Assembly: GCA_027062365.1 (NCBI GenBank)
Contig: JAMOTK010000065.1
Span: forward strand, 1-64,000
DNA length: 64,000 bases
DNA from: Sulfurovum sp.
Lineage (GTDB): Bacteria > Campylobacterota > Campylobacteria > Campylobacterales > Sulfurovaceae
Direction of reading: 5' to 3'
Shown piece by piece: positions 8,227 through 17,209 of the stretch (positions are counted from its first letter, which is position 1; each line of letters opens with the position of its first letter). The position numbers and the translations under genes were made by a program. The notes beneath the pieces were generated by a model that did not search any database, had not been told where the DNA came from, and saw nothing but the letters and a program-made list of their open reading frames with translations.

Positions 8227-10430
8227 TAATCTTCTCCAAACAATAAAGACTCATGTGCCGAAACTACATTACTAGGAGTAGAAGTACTTTCTACATAACT
8301 ATCTGTAGTATCTGATACACGCACCTTTTCACTACCAATATCATCTCTTGATGCTATGCGTGAAGCACTTGGATTTTTTTCTTTGTGGATAGAAGTGGAC
8401 TTCGTAGAAGTTTTTTGATAAACTGTGCCTCTTGAAGTGCTAGATACAGGAGTGGGTGCAACATAAGGGTTATGTGTGATAGAATGATTGATTCTTCCTC
8501 TAGCAGACCCTTTTGAGTCAAAAGGATTATCCTCTCTTGATTTTAAATTTTTTTCTATAAGCTTATTATATCGGTTTTGTGCATTGTCTAATTCAGCAAG
8601 TAACCCTTTAAGCTTCTGTAAATCCCCACTTTTTCTAATGATATATGGAGTAAGATAGATAATCACATTTTGTTCTCTCTCCACATCCGATTTATTGGTA
8701 AACAATAAATCTCCTAAAAAAGGTATCTCTCCAAAGAAAGGTACTTTAATTTCTCCTGTCCCACCTACCTTCTTGATAAGCCCTCCTAGTATAATGGTTT
8801 CTCCATTTCTTACAATAGCATTGGTTTTTACTGTTCGCTTGGTGGTGGTAGGTCTATCTGCAATTTGTTCAGAAGAAGGGTCAAGGTCTTCAATCTCTAC
8901 CTCTATTTCTAAACTTACTTGATTATTGCTAGAGAGTCTAGGTTGGACAGTAAGGGTAAGACCAATATCCGTTCTTTCATAGTTATTGACAATATTAGAG
9001 ACCCCAGAAGTAGATTGCTGACCTTGGGTTAAGATAGACATCGTCTGTCCTACATGAATAGAAGATTCTTTATTATTGGTACAAAGCACAGAAGGTTCAG
9101 ACAAAAGATTGGCTGCACCATTTCTTTGCAATAAGTCTAGTTGTGCCCCTAAAGCAAAAACTTTATCTGTAGAATCAATTTTAAATGCAGGGTCTGTTGT
9201 GGTGACAGCATTACCATTATTATCAAGCTGACTGCTCGTTTGATTGGTATTTAAAAAACCTAACAACTCTGAAGACATTTGTAAAGCACTCCCTCCTAGA
9301 TTTCCTGTCATAGAGAAGAGACCTGTAGAAGTGATTGCACCACCTTCTAATCCATATTTCATTCCGATTTGTGTAGCCATATTTGTATCAACTTCAACAA
9401 TTTTGGCTTTGACATACACCTGTGATTTAGGAATATCTATCTTACGTATGGTCTCACGTATATTTTTTATCTGCTCTCCTGTTGCCAATAAGACCAAAGC
9501 ATTTCTTTCGACATCAGAGACAACCATCGCTTTACTCGGAGGTGGACCTCCTTTTTTAGATGTTTTTATCGCAACAGAGTTCATTTGAGAAAGTAATTTG
9601 GAGAGTATTTTTTCCATCTCTTCCACATTTGAGTTTTTCAGACGAACGACATACATCTTTTGAGATTGATCTTCTCCTGCTAAGTCAAGTTGCTTAATAT
9701 ATTTAATCATACGACCTATATTTGTTGTTTTACCTACAAGGATAATAGAATTGGTAGATTCATCTTTAAAAATATCTACTTTTTCACTCTCAATAGTTTG
9801 AGGGAAAAGTTTTTTAGCCATGTTTTGAGCATTGCTAAAAACATCTTTGACCGTAGAATTATTTAGAGGAAGAATCACCGAACTTTTTTCTCCACGTGCT
9901 TCTACTACACGAATAATCTGAGCAATAGACTCTAATGTTTTAGGATACGCAGTAATTGCCAAAACATTATTTTCTTTAAAAGAAATCACTTTAGCACTTT
10001 TGTGTAAGAGTGGTTTTATCTTGGCACGGACGACAGCAGCATTGGTATTGTGTAGAGGAAACATCACCGTTGCCATGACATCACCCTTTATCTCACTTTG
10101 TACAGGTAGACCTTCTCCTGCTGCAGTAGCTGTTTTGACGACCTTATAGTAGGCACCCTTGTCTACCAATGTCAAGCCCTTACTCCCCAAAATAGAATTT
10201 GCCAAAGGAATGTATTCACTATATTTAATAGGTGTTTGGGAGATAAAATCTATCTTTCCTTTGAGTGCTGTTTCTATCAAAATATTTCTTTTGGTCACTT
10301 TAGAAACCATTTCGATAAAGTCTCTTACCTTCATATCTCTAATATTAACATTTATCATTTTTTCTTCTGAGGCATAAGTACTCGTAGATAGCAATAGTAT
10401 CGCACTCAACGCAAGGTTAATTAATTTCAT
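8226..10430 (-). CDS. gspD: Type II secretion secretin GspD
   Basis: A 734-residue outer-membrane secretin. A Sec signal peptide (residues 1-20) is followed by the N0 domain (INVNIRDMKVRDFIEMVSKVT), repeated N1-N3 ring domains (about 110-340) and the beta-barrel secretin domain. That domain includes the family signature ETIILGGLIKK and VPFFGEIPFLGDLLF near residues 545-580. A Ser/Thr-rich tail of about 110 residues follows the barrel and may bind a pilotin, although none is seen here. The gene overlaps gspC by 14 bases. Confidence 0.94.
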   Translation of the reverse strand: MKLINLALSAILLLSTSTYASEEKMINVNIRDMKVRDFIEMVSKVTKRNILIETALKGKIDFISQTPIKYSEYIPLANSILGSKGLTLVDKGAYYKVVKTATAAGEGLPVQSEIKGDVMATVMFPLHNTNAAVVRAKIKPLLHKSAKVISFKENNVLAITAYPKTLESIAQIIRVVEARGEKSSVILPLNNSTVKDVFSNAQNMAKKLFPQTIESEKVDIFKDESTNSIILVGKTTNIGRMIKYIKQLDLAGEDQSQKMYVVRLKNSNVEEMEKILSKLLSQMNSVAIKTSKKGGPPPSKAMVVSDVERNALVLLATGEQIKNIRETIRKIDIPKSQVYVKAKIVEVDTNMATQIGMKYGLEGGAITSTGLFSMTGNLGGSALQMSSELLGFLNTNQTSSQLDNNGNAVTTTDPAFKIDSTDKVFALGAQLDLLQRNGAANLLSEPSVLCTNNKESSIHVGQTMSILTQGQQSTSGVSNIVNNYERTDIGLTLTVQPRLSSNNQVSLEIEVEIEDLDPSSEQIADRPTTTKRTVKTNAIVRNGETIILGGLIKKVGGTGEIKVPFFGEIPFLGDLLFTNKSDVEREQNVIIYLTPYIIRKSGDLQKLKGLLAELDNAQNRYNKLIEKNLKSREDNPFDSKGSARGRINHSITHNPYVAPTPVSSTSRGTVYQKTSTKSTSIHKEKNPSASRIASRDDIGSEKVRVSDTTDSYVESTSTPSNVVSAHESLLFGED

Positions 10431-11262
10431 ATTCTAACTCCATTTCTTCTTTGTTTCGTGTAATGATTAAACTTAGGTTTTCAACATTTTTAATATTCTT
10501 ATAGATAGCAAAGGCTGCATTATAACTCTTAATCTCTTGTCCATTGATAGATTTAATCATATCATTTCTACGAATCCCCAATTTTGCAAAAGGGGAATCT
10601 TTACGGACAAAATTAATTTTAAATCCATCTAAATCTTTGCCATTTTTAACTTCTGAGATACCTACATTTTTGTAAATATCATCCATATTTTCAGCATAAT
10701 GTTCAAGAAGTGAACGATCGATAATACGCACCCCTCCTGTTTCAGTAACTTCACCGAGAGGTGCTTTGTTTTTATTATAGGGCTTGGGTTCTCTTTTAGG
10801 TTCTTCTCTCTCACTCGTTGCTACAGATTTACCATTTTTAGCCAATAGAATTTTATAATGCTTCGTATTTTTACTAAACATCGCAAAGTTTTGTCCTGCT
10901 CCATCTAAGACAAAGCCATTGACCTCATCCCCGATGCCCAATACTTTTGTATTTTTCTTATACATCACAGTCACCACAGAGACATCATCATCATTATAAA
11001 TACCCAGAAGAGTCAATTCTTTGATACTTCCTTGGACTTTGGCTACCACTTTAGGTTTGATAACTTTAGGTGCGGCTGCTTGATTGGGTGTGAGTTTTAC
11101 TCTATAATAAAGAGCCTTACTTTCTTGGTCTTTTTCTTGGTCAATATCTACAGCAGATAACCATAAAACTTGTATCACAAACCATAAAAGTTTTACCATA
11201 AGTAACAATACCAGAAGAGAAAGTAAAGACTTTATCATCTCAGGCTTAAAAAGATTTTTCAT
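10417..11262 (-). CDS. gspC: GspC-like inner-membrane T2SS protein with PDZ domain
   Basis: A 281-residue single-pass protein. A transmembrane helix lies at about residues 12-34, then an HR-type domain (GIYNDDDVSVVTVMYKKN and VLGIGDEVNGFVL, about 88-130), a charged linker, and a C-terminal PDZ domain (about 200-278: SPFAKLGIRRNDMIKSINGQEI). GspC links the inner-membrane platform to the secretin and helps choose substrates. It lies between gspN and gspD and overlaps both, as expected for this operon. Confidence 0.88.
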   Translation of the reverse strand: MKNLFKPEMIKSLLSLLVLLLMVKLLWFVIQVLWLSAVDIDQEKDQESKALYYRVKLTPNQAAAPKVIKPKVVAKVQGSIKELTLLGIYNDDDVSVVTVMYKKNTKVLGIGDEVNGFVLDGAGQNFAMFSKNTKHYKILLAKNGKSVATSEREEPKREPKPYNKNKAPLGEVTETGGVRIIDRSLLEHYAENMDDIYKNVGISEVKNGKDLDGFKINFVRKDSPFAKLGIRRNDMIKSINGQEIKSYNAAFAIYKNIKNVENLSLIITRNKEEMELEYEIN

Positions 11263-11761
11263 AGAACCATCCTTTTTTATTTTTTGTTAACATTGGTTTT
11301 AACATATTCATATCTTTGGTCTCTATAAAGTCAATATGTATCTTTTTATCTTTTATACCTATCTCTCCATTGATAAGACCAAATGAACCATTGGCATCTA
11401 TACTTATGCTAAGAGGCGAAGTAATAGTATGTACAAAATTAGCGTCCTTCATCAAGGCAGGGACTTGTGTATGTAAAGATTCATCGGTTTGCAAGTTATG
11501 TATTTCTAATGTACTATAAAATAGCACACTAAAAAATTTTATCTCTTCGATATTAGCAATAGCAATACCCTTGACATGTACCGTTACATCTTTTAGTGTC
11601 AAAGAAAATAGCCCCTCTTCAATGCTTTTTTCATTGAGTTTTACATCTTGTGCTTGTAATTTTTTTTCAATACTATAATAGAGTTCTGCTTTTGGAATAA
11701 AGGCTAAAATAGAAAACCATAAGATTACTGCTATAAATAGACTTTTTTTTACCATTTGCAT
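11246..11761 (-). CDS. GspN-like T2SS assembly protein
   Basis: A 171-residue protein with one N-terminal membrane segment (about residues 6-24) and a periplasmic beta-rich domain. The GLFSLTLKDVTVHVKGIAIANIEEI stretch resembles GspN/AsmA-like repeats. GspN is a variable accessory T2SS component. The assignment rests on fold-like pattern and position between gspM and gspC. An in-frame second ATG two codons downstream is an alternative start. Confidence 0.55.
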   Translation of the reverse strand: MQMVKKSLFIAVILWFSILAFIPKAELYYSIEKKLQAQDVKLNEKSIEEGLFSLTLKDVTVHVKGIAIANIEEIKFFSVLFYSTLEIHNLQTDESLHTQVPALMKDANFVHTITSPLSISIDANGSFGLINGEIGIKDKKIHIDFIETKDMNMLKPMLTKNKKGWFYEKSF

Positions 11762-12153
11762 TTTAACTCCATGGTGTAAGATGTACCTGATTTTATCACA
11801 TCTAGTTTTTGTATTGATACAGCTAGATTCATCACTTTTACTACCACCCTATTAAGCTCTATAGGAGAGAGGTTACTAAATGAAGCCGTAAGCTTTTTAC
11901 CCGTTCTTTTCCACTTTACAGAAGAAGGAGAAACCAAGCTCCTAAGCTTGTCTACTTTTTTTGTGGTTTGTTTATTTGCCCATACTTTTTTAAGTGCAAT
12001 GGTTTCTTTGAGTTCATTCAAAGAGTTACTCGCATCACTACTAGCTACATTTTGCGTAGCAACCAACCCTTGCTTATAAAAAAATGCCATAAGTAATAAA
12101 AGAAATGCAACCGCTACTATCAATTCATTTTTATATGCTTTTATACTATTCAT
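11749..12153 (-). CDS. GspM-like T2SS protein
   Basis: A 134-residue single-pass membrane protein. A short cytoplasmic start (MNSIKAYKNE) is followed by a transmembrane helix at about residues 10-27, a predicted helical stalk, then a ferredoxin-like periplasmic domain. This is the GspM layout, but sequence identity is too low to be sure from reading. It overlaps the upstream gspL-like gene by four bases and the downstream gspN-like gene by 13, so it is firmly within the operon. Confidence 0.6.
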   Translation of the reverse strand: MNSIKAYKNELIVAVAFLLLLMAFFYKQGLVATQNVASSDASNSLNELKETIALKKVWANKQTTKKVDKLRSLVSPSSVKWKRTGKKLTASFSNLSPIELNRVVVKVMNLAVSIQKLDVIKSGTSYTMELKCKW

Positions 12154-13106
12154 AGTTGCCCCTCTATATTTAAGTTATTGCTATTTTTAAGTCCTACTGC
12201 TACAAAATTTTCTTTCTTTGCCAATGCCTTTAGACGTTTGGACACTTTGGCATTACTACACTCAAAGGTAGCTTGAAATTTTGTATCATTGATAGAGAGT
12301 CTTGTTAGCGTTGCACCCTTAAAAATCATACTAGAGAGTGACTTAATCACATTTCGTTTAGTACGCTCTTCTTTGTCAATCTTACGGTATTTACTTAAAA
12401 TACTTTTGCGTGTATATGAGCTTTCTAATGCAGGGTAATCTTCTAAAATCACTCGCATTTCTTCTTCTTGTATCGCAGACCCATTGCCATAACGAGACGC
12501 TTCTATCACATAAATAGAAGCAAACAATATAAGTATGGCAGCCAAAGTATAGGTATCATTTGTACCAAGTAAGGCATTTCCTCTTGCTTCAAAAGAGACT
12601 CCATTCTTTGGGGTCAAGCTTTTATGAATCTGCATAGTTCTTTTATCAGCATCTAGCAAGGTTTGAGGAACTACCGTCATCGTACCATTAAGATTGACTA
12701 AAGCATCTGTATCTCCTAACAATACAGGAGAGACAAAGGAGGATAAGGATTGTTCTGCAAAGTATATCTTGGAGATAGTCTCTACATCTATCCCTTTACT
12801 TTCTAAAAATGACCTAATCATCTCTGGGTTATATGCGATAAAGAGCCATGAGTCTTCTTCTTTTATCACAAAATAATGATGATTTTGTGCATCTTCTAAC
12901 AATCCATCAAAAAGTGAGGCTGCGATACGTTTGGCTTGATACGCGTATTTTACAGGCAGTTCTTCTCGTATCAATGTATAAAATTGAGGCGTAAGCATAA
13001 TATTGATAGCCTTAGATGGCATCGTATCTATACGTCTCATCTCTTGATATACAAGTATCAGTTCTTTAGTGTTTTCCATGAAATTCAAAATATTTGGCCT
13101 CTCCAT
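12150..13106 (-). CDS. GspL-like T2SS protein
   Basis: A 318-residue protein with a cytoplasmic actin-like part (about 1-185), one transmembrane helix (about 187-204, TLAAILILFASIYVIEA) and a small periplasmic domain at the C-terminus. This matches GspL/PilM-N fusions, which hold GspE at the membrane. The start is uncertain. The listed ATG overlaps gspK by 41 bases; an in-frame TTG at residue 7 sits nine bases after GGAGAGG, and ATG codon 10 is another option. Confidence 0.65.
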   Translation of the reverse strand: MERPNILNFMENTKELILVYQEMRRIDTMPSKAINIMLTPQFYTLIREELPVKYAYQAKRIAASLFDGLLEDAQNHHYFVIKEEDSWLFIAYNPEMIRSFLESKGIDVETISKIYFAEQSLSSFVSPVLLGDTDALVNLNGTMTVVPQTLLDADKRTMQIHKSLTPKNGVSFEARGNALLGTNDTYTLAAILILFASIYVIEASRYGNGSAIQEEEMRVILEDYPALESSYTRKSILSKYRKIDKEERTKRNVIKSLSSMIFKGATLTRLSINDTKFQATFECSNAKVSKRLKALAKKENFVAVGLKNSNNLNIEGQL

Positions 13107-13977
13107 CTATGTAATCAAATGTAAATCTATATCCCGTATCATAGCGTACGCTACAACGAGATTCTCCCAAGAATGTACTCCCTGCGAGTATCTTTTTCTT
13201 TCTATTATAATCAACACCATTTTCACCTACAAACGTCTCAAGTGACGTTTTATATTTAGAATACATCCATTCACTTACCGTGCGTATATCAATATCAAAT
13301 AGATATGAAATCAACTCGATAGAACTATACTCAGCATCTATTTTCTCTGATTTATCAGAAAAACTAAAGTATTTATGCCATGGTATCAACGCTACTTTTT
13401 GGTCATCAGATTCCATTTCATAACGATTGATTATATTTGAGAGTTGTTTATAGCTAATAATACCATTTTTTTGTATAAGTCTTCTTTGGTCTTGTTTGAT
13501 AAATGTGTTTTCTGAACCAATTTCTAGGCGAATCATTTCTAATAATCTGTCGCCATCTTCTAAATTATACTGTTCCACCAAAAAATCAAACAAACTTTGT
13601 GCCTCGTAAAAAAGATCATATCTTTTTTTATCCCGTTCGAGTCCTAGCCAATTGATATTGACTCCTGCGGAAAGAGGACTACAACTAAGCTGTAGAGAAA
13701 AACGACCATCTTTGGTACGCAAAGAGACAGGTTTTTTATACAATAAGCTAAAGACTCCCTTGCCTTTACCTTTTTTAAATTCCAATAAAATATCTGCATA
13801 ATAGACATTTGCTTGAATCAATGCCTTGGTACTGTCTGCATCACTTTTGACTTCATTAAAATAGCTCAATAAAACAACCGTTAATGCAATCACTACAGAG
13901 AGCACCGAAAGGGTAATAATAAGTGCAAACCCTTTTTTAGAGGGATTACAAGGCGATAATAAGGTCTGTTCTTGCAT
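13066..13977 (-). CDS. gspK: GspK-like minor pseudopilin
   Basis: A 303-residue protein from the chosen start MQEQTLL. It has a prepilin-type N-terminus KKGFALIITLSVLSVVIALTVVLL, whose F-A-L-x-x-x-L pattern lacks the +5 Glu as GspK normally does, and a large mixed domain typical of GspK. GspK caps the pseudopilus tip. The ORF track begins 29 codons earlier, but that longer start would lie upstream of the promoter and inside the gspG leader; GGAT sits at good spacing before the chosen ATG. It is the first gene of the leftward operon. Confidence 0.78.
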   Translation of the reverse strand: MQEQTLLSPCNPSKKGFALIITLSVLSVVIALTVVLLSYFNEVKSDADSTKALIQANVYYADILLEFKKGKGKGVFSLLYKKPVSLRTKDGRFSLQLSCSPLSAGVNINWLGLERDKKRYDLFYEAQSLFDFLVEQYNLEDGDRLLEMIRLEIGSENTFIKQDQRRLIQKNGIISYKQLSNIINRYEMESDDQKVALIPWHKYFSFSDKSEKIDAEYSSIELISYLFDIDIRTVSEWMYSKYKTSLETFVGENGVDYNRKKKILAGSTFLGESRCSVRYDTGYRFTFDYIDGEAKYFEFHGKH

Positions 13978-14019
13978 TTTTATCCATTTAAAAGCTCTAT
14001 TCAAGTAAAATATTAGCAA

Positions 14020-14049
14020 ATTATACCCAAGCAAACTAAAGGATGCAAA
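14020..14049 (-). promoter_or_regulatory. Promoter of the leftward T2SS operon
   Basis: On the minus strand TTTGCA (14044-14049) and TATAAT (14020-14025) are 18 bases apart, with GGG just before the -10. The predicted start lies about 35 bases before the gspK ATG. The element overlaps the Shine-Dalgarno and first codon of gspG, so the two divergent arms of the T2SS locus share this short region. Confidence 0.6.
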
Positions 14050-14477
14050 TGAAACACCCCTCAAAACTAAGAGCAGGATTTTCTCTTATTGAATTACTCA
14101 TCGTTATCGTGATACTCGGAGGTCTTGTTGCCGTAGTTGCTCCAGGACTAATGGATTCAGCAGATCAGGCAAAGCGTGATACCGTGTGCTTAAAGATGAA
14201 TGACCTCGAAAAACGTCTTGATATGTTTAAGCTTGATAATGGAATGTACCCAGAAACGGAAGAAGGATTTGCTGCATTAACTGCCAATCCTGATAGTGAA
14301 AGATACCCAAACTATCGTGCAAAACCATATCTAAAAAAAATCCCAAAAGATTCATGGAAAAGCCCTTTTGTATATATCAAAAAAGGCGATGGCTTTGAGC
14401 TTATCTCTTTTGCCGCAGATAGAAAAGAAGGTGGAGAAGAAAATTCAAAAGATATTCTTTTTAGTGCTTGTAGATAG
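14049..14477 (+). CDS. gspG: Major pseudopilin GspG
   Basis: A 142-residue pseudopilin. The leader ends KLRAG with cleavage before FSLIELLIVIVILGGLVAVVAPGLM, the Glu at +5 is present, and the C-terminal domain has the GspG pattern GMYPETEEGFAAL, then PYLKKIPKDSWKSPFVY and a calcium-loop-like end. It is the main subunit of the T2SS pseudopilus. ATG 14049 is preferred over ATG 14043 because AAAGGA (14038-14043) would overlap the latter. It begins the rightward arm gspG-H-I. Confidence 0.94.
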   Translation: MKHPSKLRAGFSLIELLIVIVILGGLVAVVAPGLMDSADQAKRDTVCLKMNDLEKRLDMFKLDNGMYPETEEGFAALTANPDSERYPNYRAKPYLKKIPKDSWKSPFVYIKKGDGFELISFAADRKEGGEENSKDILFSACR

Positions 14478-15026
14478 ATGATAAAGACAAAAGACAACAA
14501 AAGACGCAAAGGCTTTACGCTTATTGAACTTCTTATTGTTATTCTTATTGTCTCTATGGTCTATATGCTAGGATTCTCTCCTATAGAAAATGAAACCCAA
14601 AAAACCAAAGCACTCTCCCCACTCAATCTAAAATCTACACTCATCTCTAGCGAAGGGGTGAGTGAGCAATTGACACTTCTGTGTGTAGACAAATGTAAAA
14701 CTTGCCTATTGAGACAAGGTCTGTTATCTCCATATCAAGCATACACGAGTACCATCGATCTTAGTGGTATCAAAGCCTATACGGTAGATGCTAGTGATTC
14801 TTTGGTCAAAATAGAATATGAACGCTACAAAGATAAGAAAATTTGTCTTAAAATAGATTTTTATCCCAATGGAAGTTCTACACAAATTATCTTAAAAAAT
14901 GAAAAAGGAAGCTATTTTTTGCCTACCTTTTTTGATGAGCCTAAAAGATTTGATTCAGAAGAAGATGCCAAAGAGTATTGGCTCAATAATTCACAACTTG
15001 TTGCTAACGATGGAGAATTTTATTGA
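14478..15026 (+). CDS. Prepilin-like protein, GspH type
   Basis: A 182-residue protein with N-terminus RRKGFTLIELLIVILIVSMVYML, a clear prepilin peptidase site and +5 Glu. The globular domain holds the cysteine cluster LLCVDKCKTCLL, which could form disulfides or bind metal. It starts on the base after the gspG stop. Position second in gspG-H-I suggests the GspH role in the pseudopilus tip; the sequence alone does not separate H from other minor pseudopilins. Confidence 0.7.
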   Translation: MIKTKDNKRRKGFTLIELLIVILIVSMVYMLGFSPIENETQKTKALSPLNLKSTLISSEGVSEQLTLLCVDKCKTCLLRQGLLSPYQAYTSTIDLSGIKAYTVDASDSLVKIEYERYKDKKICLKIDFYPNGSSTQIILKNEKGSYFLPTFFDEPKRFDSEEDAKEYWLNNSQLVANDGEFY

Positions 15027-15451
15027 TACCTAAAAAAGACCAAATCTTACGCCCTGCTTTTACTATTATTGAGATTTTAATTTCTGTTATTATTATCTCT
15101 GTCTCTATCATCTATGTACTTAAACTACATACAAGCAATGCCAAACAAATCGTCTATATCTCTGAACGCAATAAACGCTCCTTAGAAGACTCCTTGTATC
15201 TTACGCTCAAAACCTTAAAACACCACCAACAAACCAAAACGGCAGAAGAGTTACTCATACGTGAATTTAATATCAAAGAGTCACAAAGTCGTGAAATTTT
15301 AAAAAATAATTCACGCAGTATCTATATTCCTGAAGAAGAGTATATCTACCCACCTCCTGATATACCAGGTCCAACAGCTACAGTAAATGAAGTCAAACTC
15401 AAAGGTAAACACTCTTCTATCTATTGGCATGTAAAGATTACACGTTTTTAG
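15023..15451 (+). CDS. Prepilin-like protein, GspI type, TTG start
   Basis: A 142-residue protein with N-terminus LRPAFTIIEILISVIIISVSIIYVL, a prepilin site with +5 Glu. The start is TTG at 15023, overlapping the previous stop (TTGA), a normal coupling arrangement. Its small size and place after the GspH-like gene suggest GspI, the minor pseudopilin that nucleates the tip. Its last 14 bases overlap the end of the exosortase-like gene on the other strand. Confidence 0.68.
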   Translation: MIPKKDQILRPAFTIIEILISVIIISVSIIYVLKLHTSNAKQIVYISERNKRSLEDSLYLTLKTLKHHQQTKTAEELLIREFNIKESQSREILKNNSRSIYIPEEEYIYPPPDIPGPTATVNEVKLKGKHSSIYWHVKITRF

Positions 15452-15926
15452 AGTACTTCGTGCTTTGTTTGATAAAGAGGATAAACAATCCTAAACCTGT
15501 GAGCATTAAAAAGCCATTGCCTACAATATCATGTGACCAATAAAATGCTTCTTGTCCACTGCCTTGTTCTGTCACAAAAACCACCCATAAGATGCGTAAG
15601 ACATTAACCACAAAAAAGACAATATACCCCCCTATAATCCACACTATTTTTTGGATGATAGAGGAGGGATACGCCAAAAGAGAAGCATACAAAAAAAGAA
15701 GTGGTATCAACCCATTACACAAAGAGGTAATCACGATTTTATACTGAGGGTTAATCCATATATCCTGCCCTTGAAGTTGTTCGGCTTTCAAAAAGAGTTC
15801 TAAAACACTCAAAGTAAGATGGGTTTGGGTCTGATTTAACCACAAAGCCAAAAAAGAGTGAGGAAGATAAAAGAGTAGATACAATCCCCCTAAAAAAAGA
15901 AAATAAAGTGCTATAAATTGTTTCAT
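15438..15926 (-). CDS. Exosortase/archaeosortase family protein
   Basis: A 162-residue membrane protein with about four to five hydrophobic segments. It carries the three residues of the family in order: Cys in TSLCNGLIPLLFLYASL (near residue 69), Arg in NVLRILWVVF (near 111) and His in WSHDIVGNGF (near 131). Exosortases are membrane cysteine transpeptidases that cleave C-terminal PEP-CTERM-like sorting tails and hand the protein to a cell-surface acceptor. This is a short form with only the core. It lies inside the T2SS locus on the opposite strand, between gspI and gspF. No protein in this window has an obvious sorting tail, so its substrate is unknown. Confidence 0.8.
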   Translation of the reverse strand: MKQFIALYFLFLGGLYLLFYLPHSFLALWLNQTQTHLTLSVLELFLKAEQLQGQDIWINPQYKIVITSLCNGLIPLLFLYASLLAYPSSIIQKIVWIIGGYIVFFVVNVLRILWVVFVTEQGSGQEAFYWSHDIVGNGFLMLTGLGLFILFIKQSTKYSKNV

Positions 15927-15959
15927 AAAGACACTATAGCAAGATACAGCTAAAAAAGT

Positions 15960-15965
15960 TATAAT
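15960..15965 (+). promoter_or_regulatory. Probable -10 element for gspF
   Basis: TATAAT lies 28 bases before the gspF ATG in the short divergent gap between the exosortase and gspF genes. No good -35 is visible. Because gspF is separated from gspG-H-I by the opposing exosortase gene, it needs its own promoter, which supports this call. Confidence 0.5.
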
Positions 15966-15993
15966 ATGCTACTAAAACAAGGACAATGATAAG

Positions 15994-17208
15994 ATGCTTT
16001 TTAAGTATAAAGGTTTTGACAAATCAGGTAAAAAGGTAAAAGGCACAGTCTCGGCTAGTTCTGTAGAAGAAGCTGGACAGAAACTAAAGACACAAGGTAT
16101 CTACCATGAAGGGCTTACCCCTACAAAAGAGTTTTCACTAGAAGCCTTTTCTAAGCGTCAAATGCCAGGGGAGCTTTTGGCATTGTTTTCTAAAGAGCTT
16201 TCCTCTTACCTCAATTCTGGTATGACCATACTCACGGCGATTAAATTATTGGAGAATCAACATGAGGGAGAAAAACGTTATGTCTCTTTTCTAAATTCAC
16301 TCAAAACCATGATTGATGAAGGAAAGTCACTTTTTAATGCACTTCAAGCCCAAAAGGTCTACGCTTTACCTGACTTTTATCTACAAAGTCTCAATGTAGC
16401 AGGACAAAGTGGAAAGATGGTCGAAGTCCTTACCAATATGGGTACGTTTTTCTCTGCACAAAGTAAAGTACGTAAGCAAGTCAAAGGAGCGATGACCTAT
16501 CCTGCGATTATCTTTAGTGTTGCCATTGGGATGACCTCATTTCTTATCGCTTTTGTCGTGCCTCAAATTACAGAAATTTTTGATGATACAGGTCAAGCAT
16601 TGCCCCCTATTACCCAGTTTGTACTCAATATTAGTGACTTTTTAACAGCACACTATATCGCACTTATCGTAGGCTTTGTCCTCTTCATCTTCTCTTTCAA
16701 ACTAGCCTATGCAAAAGTAGAAGGTTTCCACCGTATCGTCGATATAGGGCTACTCAAAATACCCGTCCTTGGAACGTTGATACAAAACCATGAATTGGGT
16801 AGATTTTCTTACATACTCTCTCTTATGTTATCATCAGGTGTTGCCTATGCCCAAGCTGTACACCTTGCCAAAGCGACCTTTGCCAACTATGGATTCAAAG
16901 CACTCTTTGAAAAAGCCACAGTAAAAGTACAAGAAGGAAACAAGCTCTCTAATGCCCTACAAATGACAAGAGGCGTGAAGCTCAAACGAAACTTCATGCA
17001 GTCACTAGCCCTAGGAGAAGAGTCTAGTGAAGTTGCTAGTATCTTAGACAATATATCAGCACTTTACGCAGAAGAAAACGAAGACAAGCTCAAACTCCTG
17101 CTTAGTCTCTTAGAACCCTTTATGATGCTCTTTATCGGTGTAGTTGTAGGGGTTATTGTCTCTGCTATGCTTCTTCCTATCTTTACCATGACACAAGGAC
17201 TACAATAA
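15994..17208 (+). CDS. gspF: Type II secretion inner-membrane platform protein GspF
   Basis: A 404-residue polytopic protein with two T2SSF domains (about residues 65-190 and 268-390) and three transmembrane segments (about 167-190, 220-237, 373-397). The N-terminus MLFKYKGFDKSGKKVKGTVSASS and the LLEPFMMLFIGVVVGVIVSAMLLPIFTM end are typical of GspF/PilC. It works with GspE to build the pseudopilus. AAGGAC precedes the ATG. An RDD protein follows after one base. Confidence 0.93.
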   Translation: MLFKYKGFDKSGKKVKGTVSASSVEEAGQKLKTQGIYHEGLTPTKEFSLEAFSKRQMPGELLALFSKELSSYLNSGMTILTAIKLLENQHEGEKRYVSFLNSLKTMIDEGKSLFNALQAQKVYALPDFYLQSLNVAGQSGKMVEVLTNMGTFFSAQSKVRKQVKGAMTYPAIIFSVAIGMTSFLIAFVVPQITEIFDDTGQALPPITQFVLNISDFLTAHYIALIVGFVLFIFSFKLAYAKVEGFHRIVDIGLLKIPVLGTLIQNHELGRFSYILSLMLSSGVAYAQAVHLAKATFANYGFKALFEKATVKVQEGNKLSNALQMTRGVKLKRNFMQSLALGEESSEVASILDNISALYAEENEDKLKLLLSLLEPFMMLFIGVVVGVIVSAMLLPIFTMTQGLQ

Positions 17209-17209
17209 T

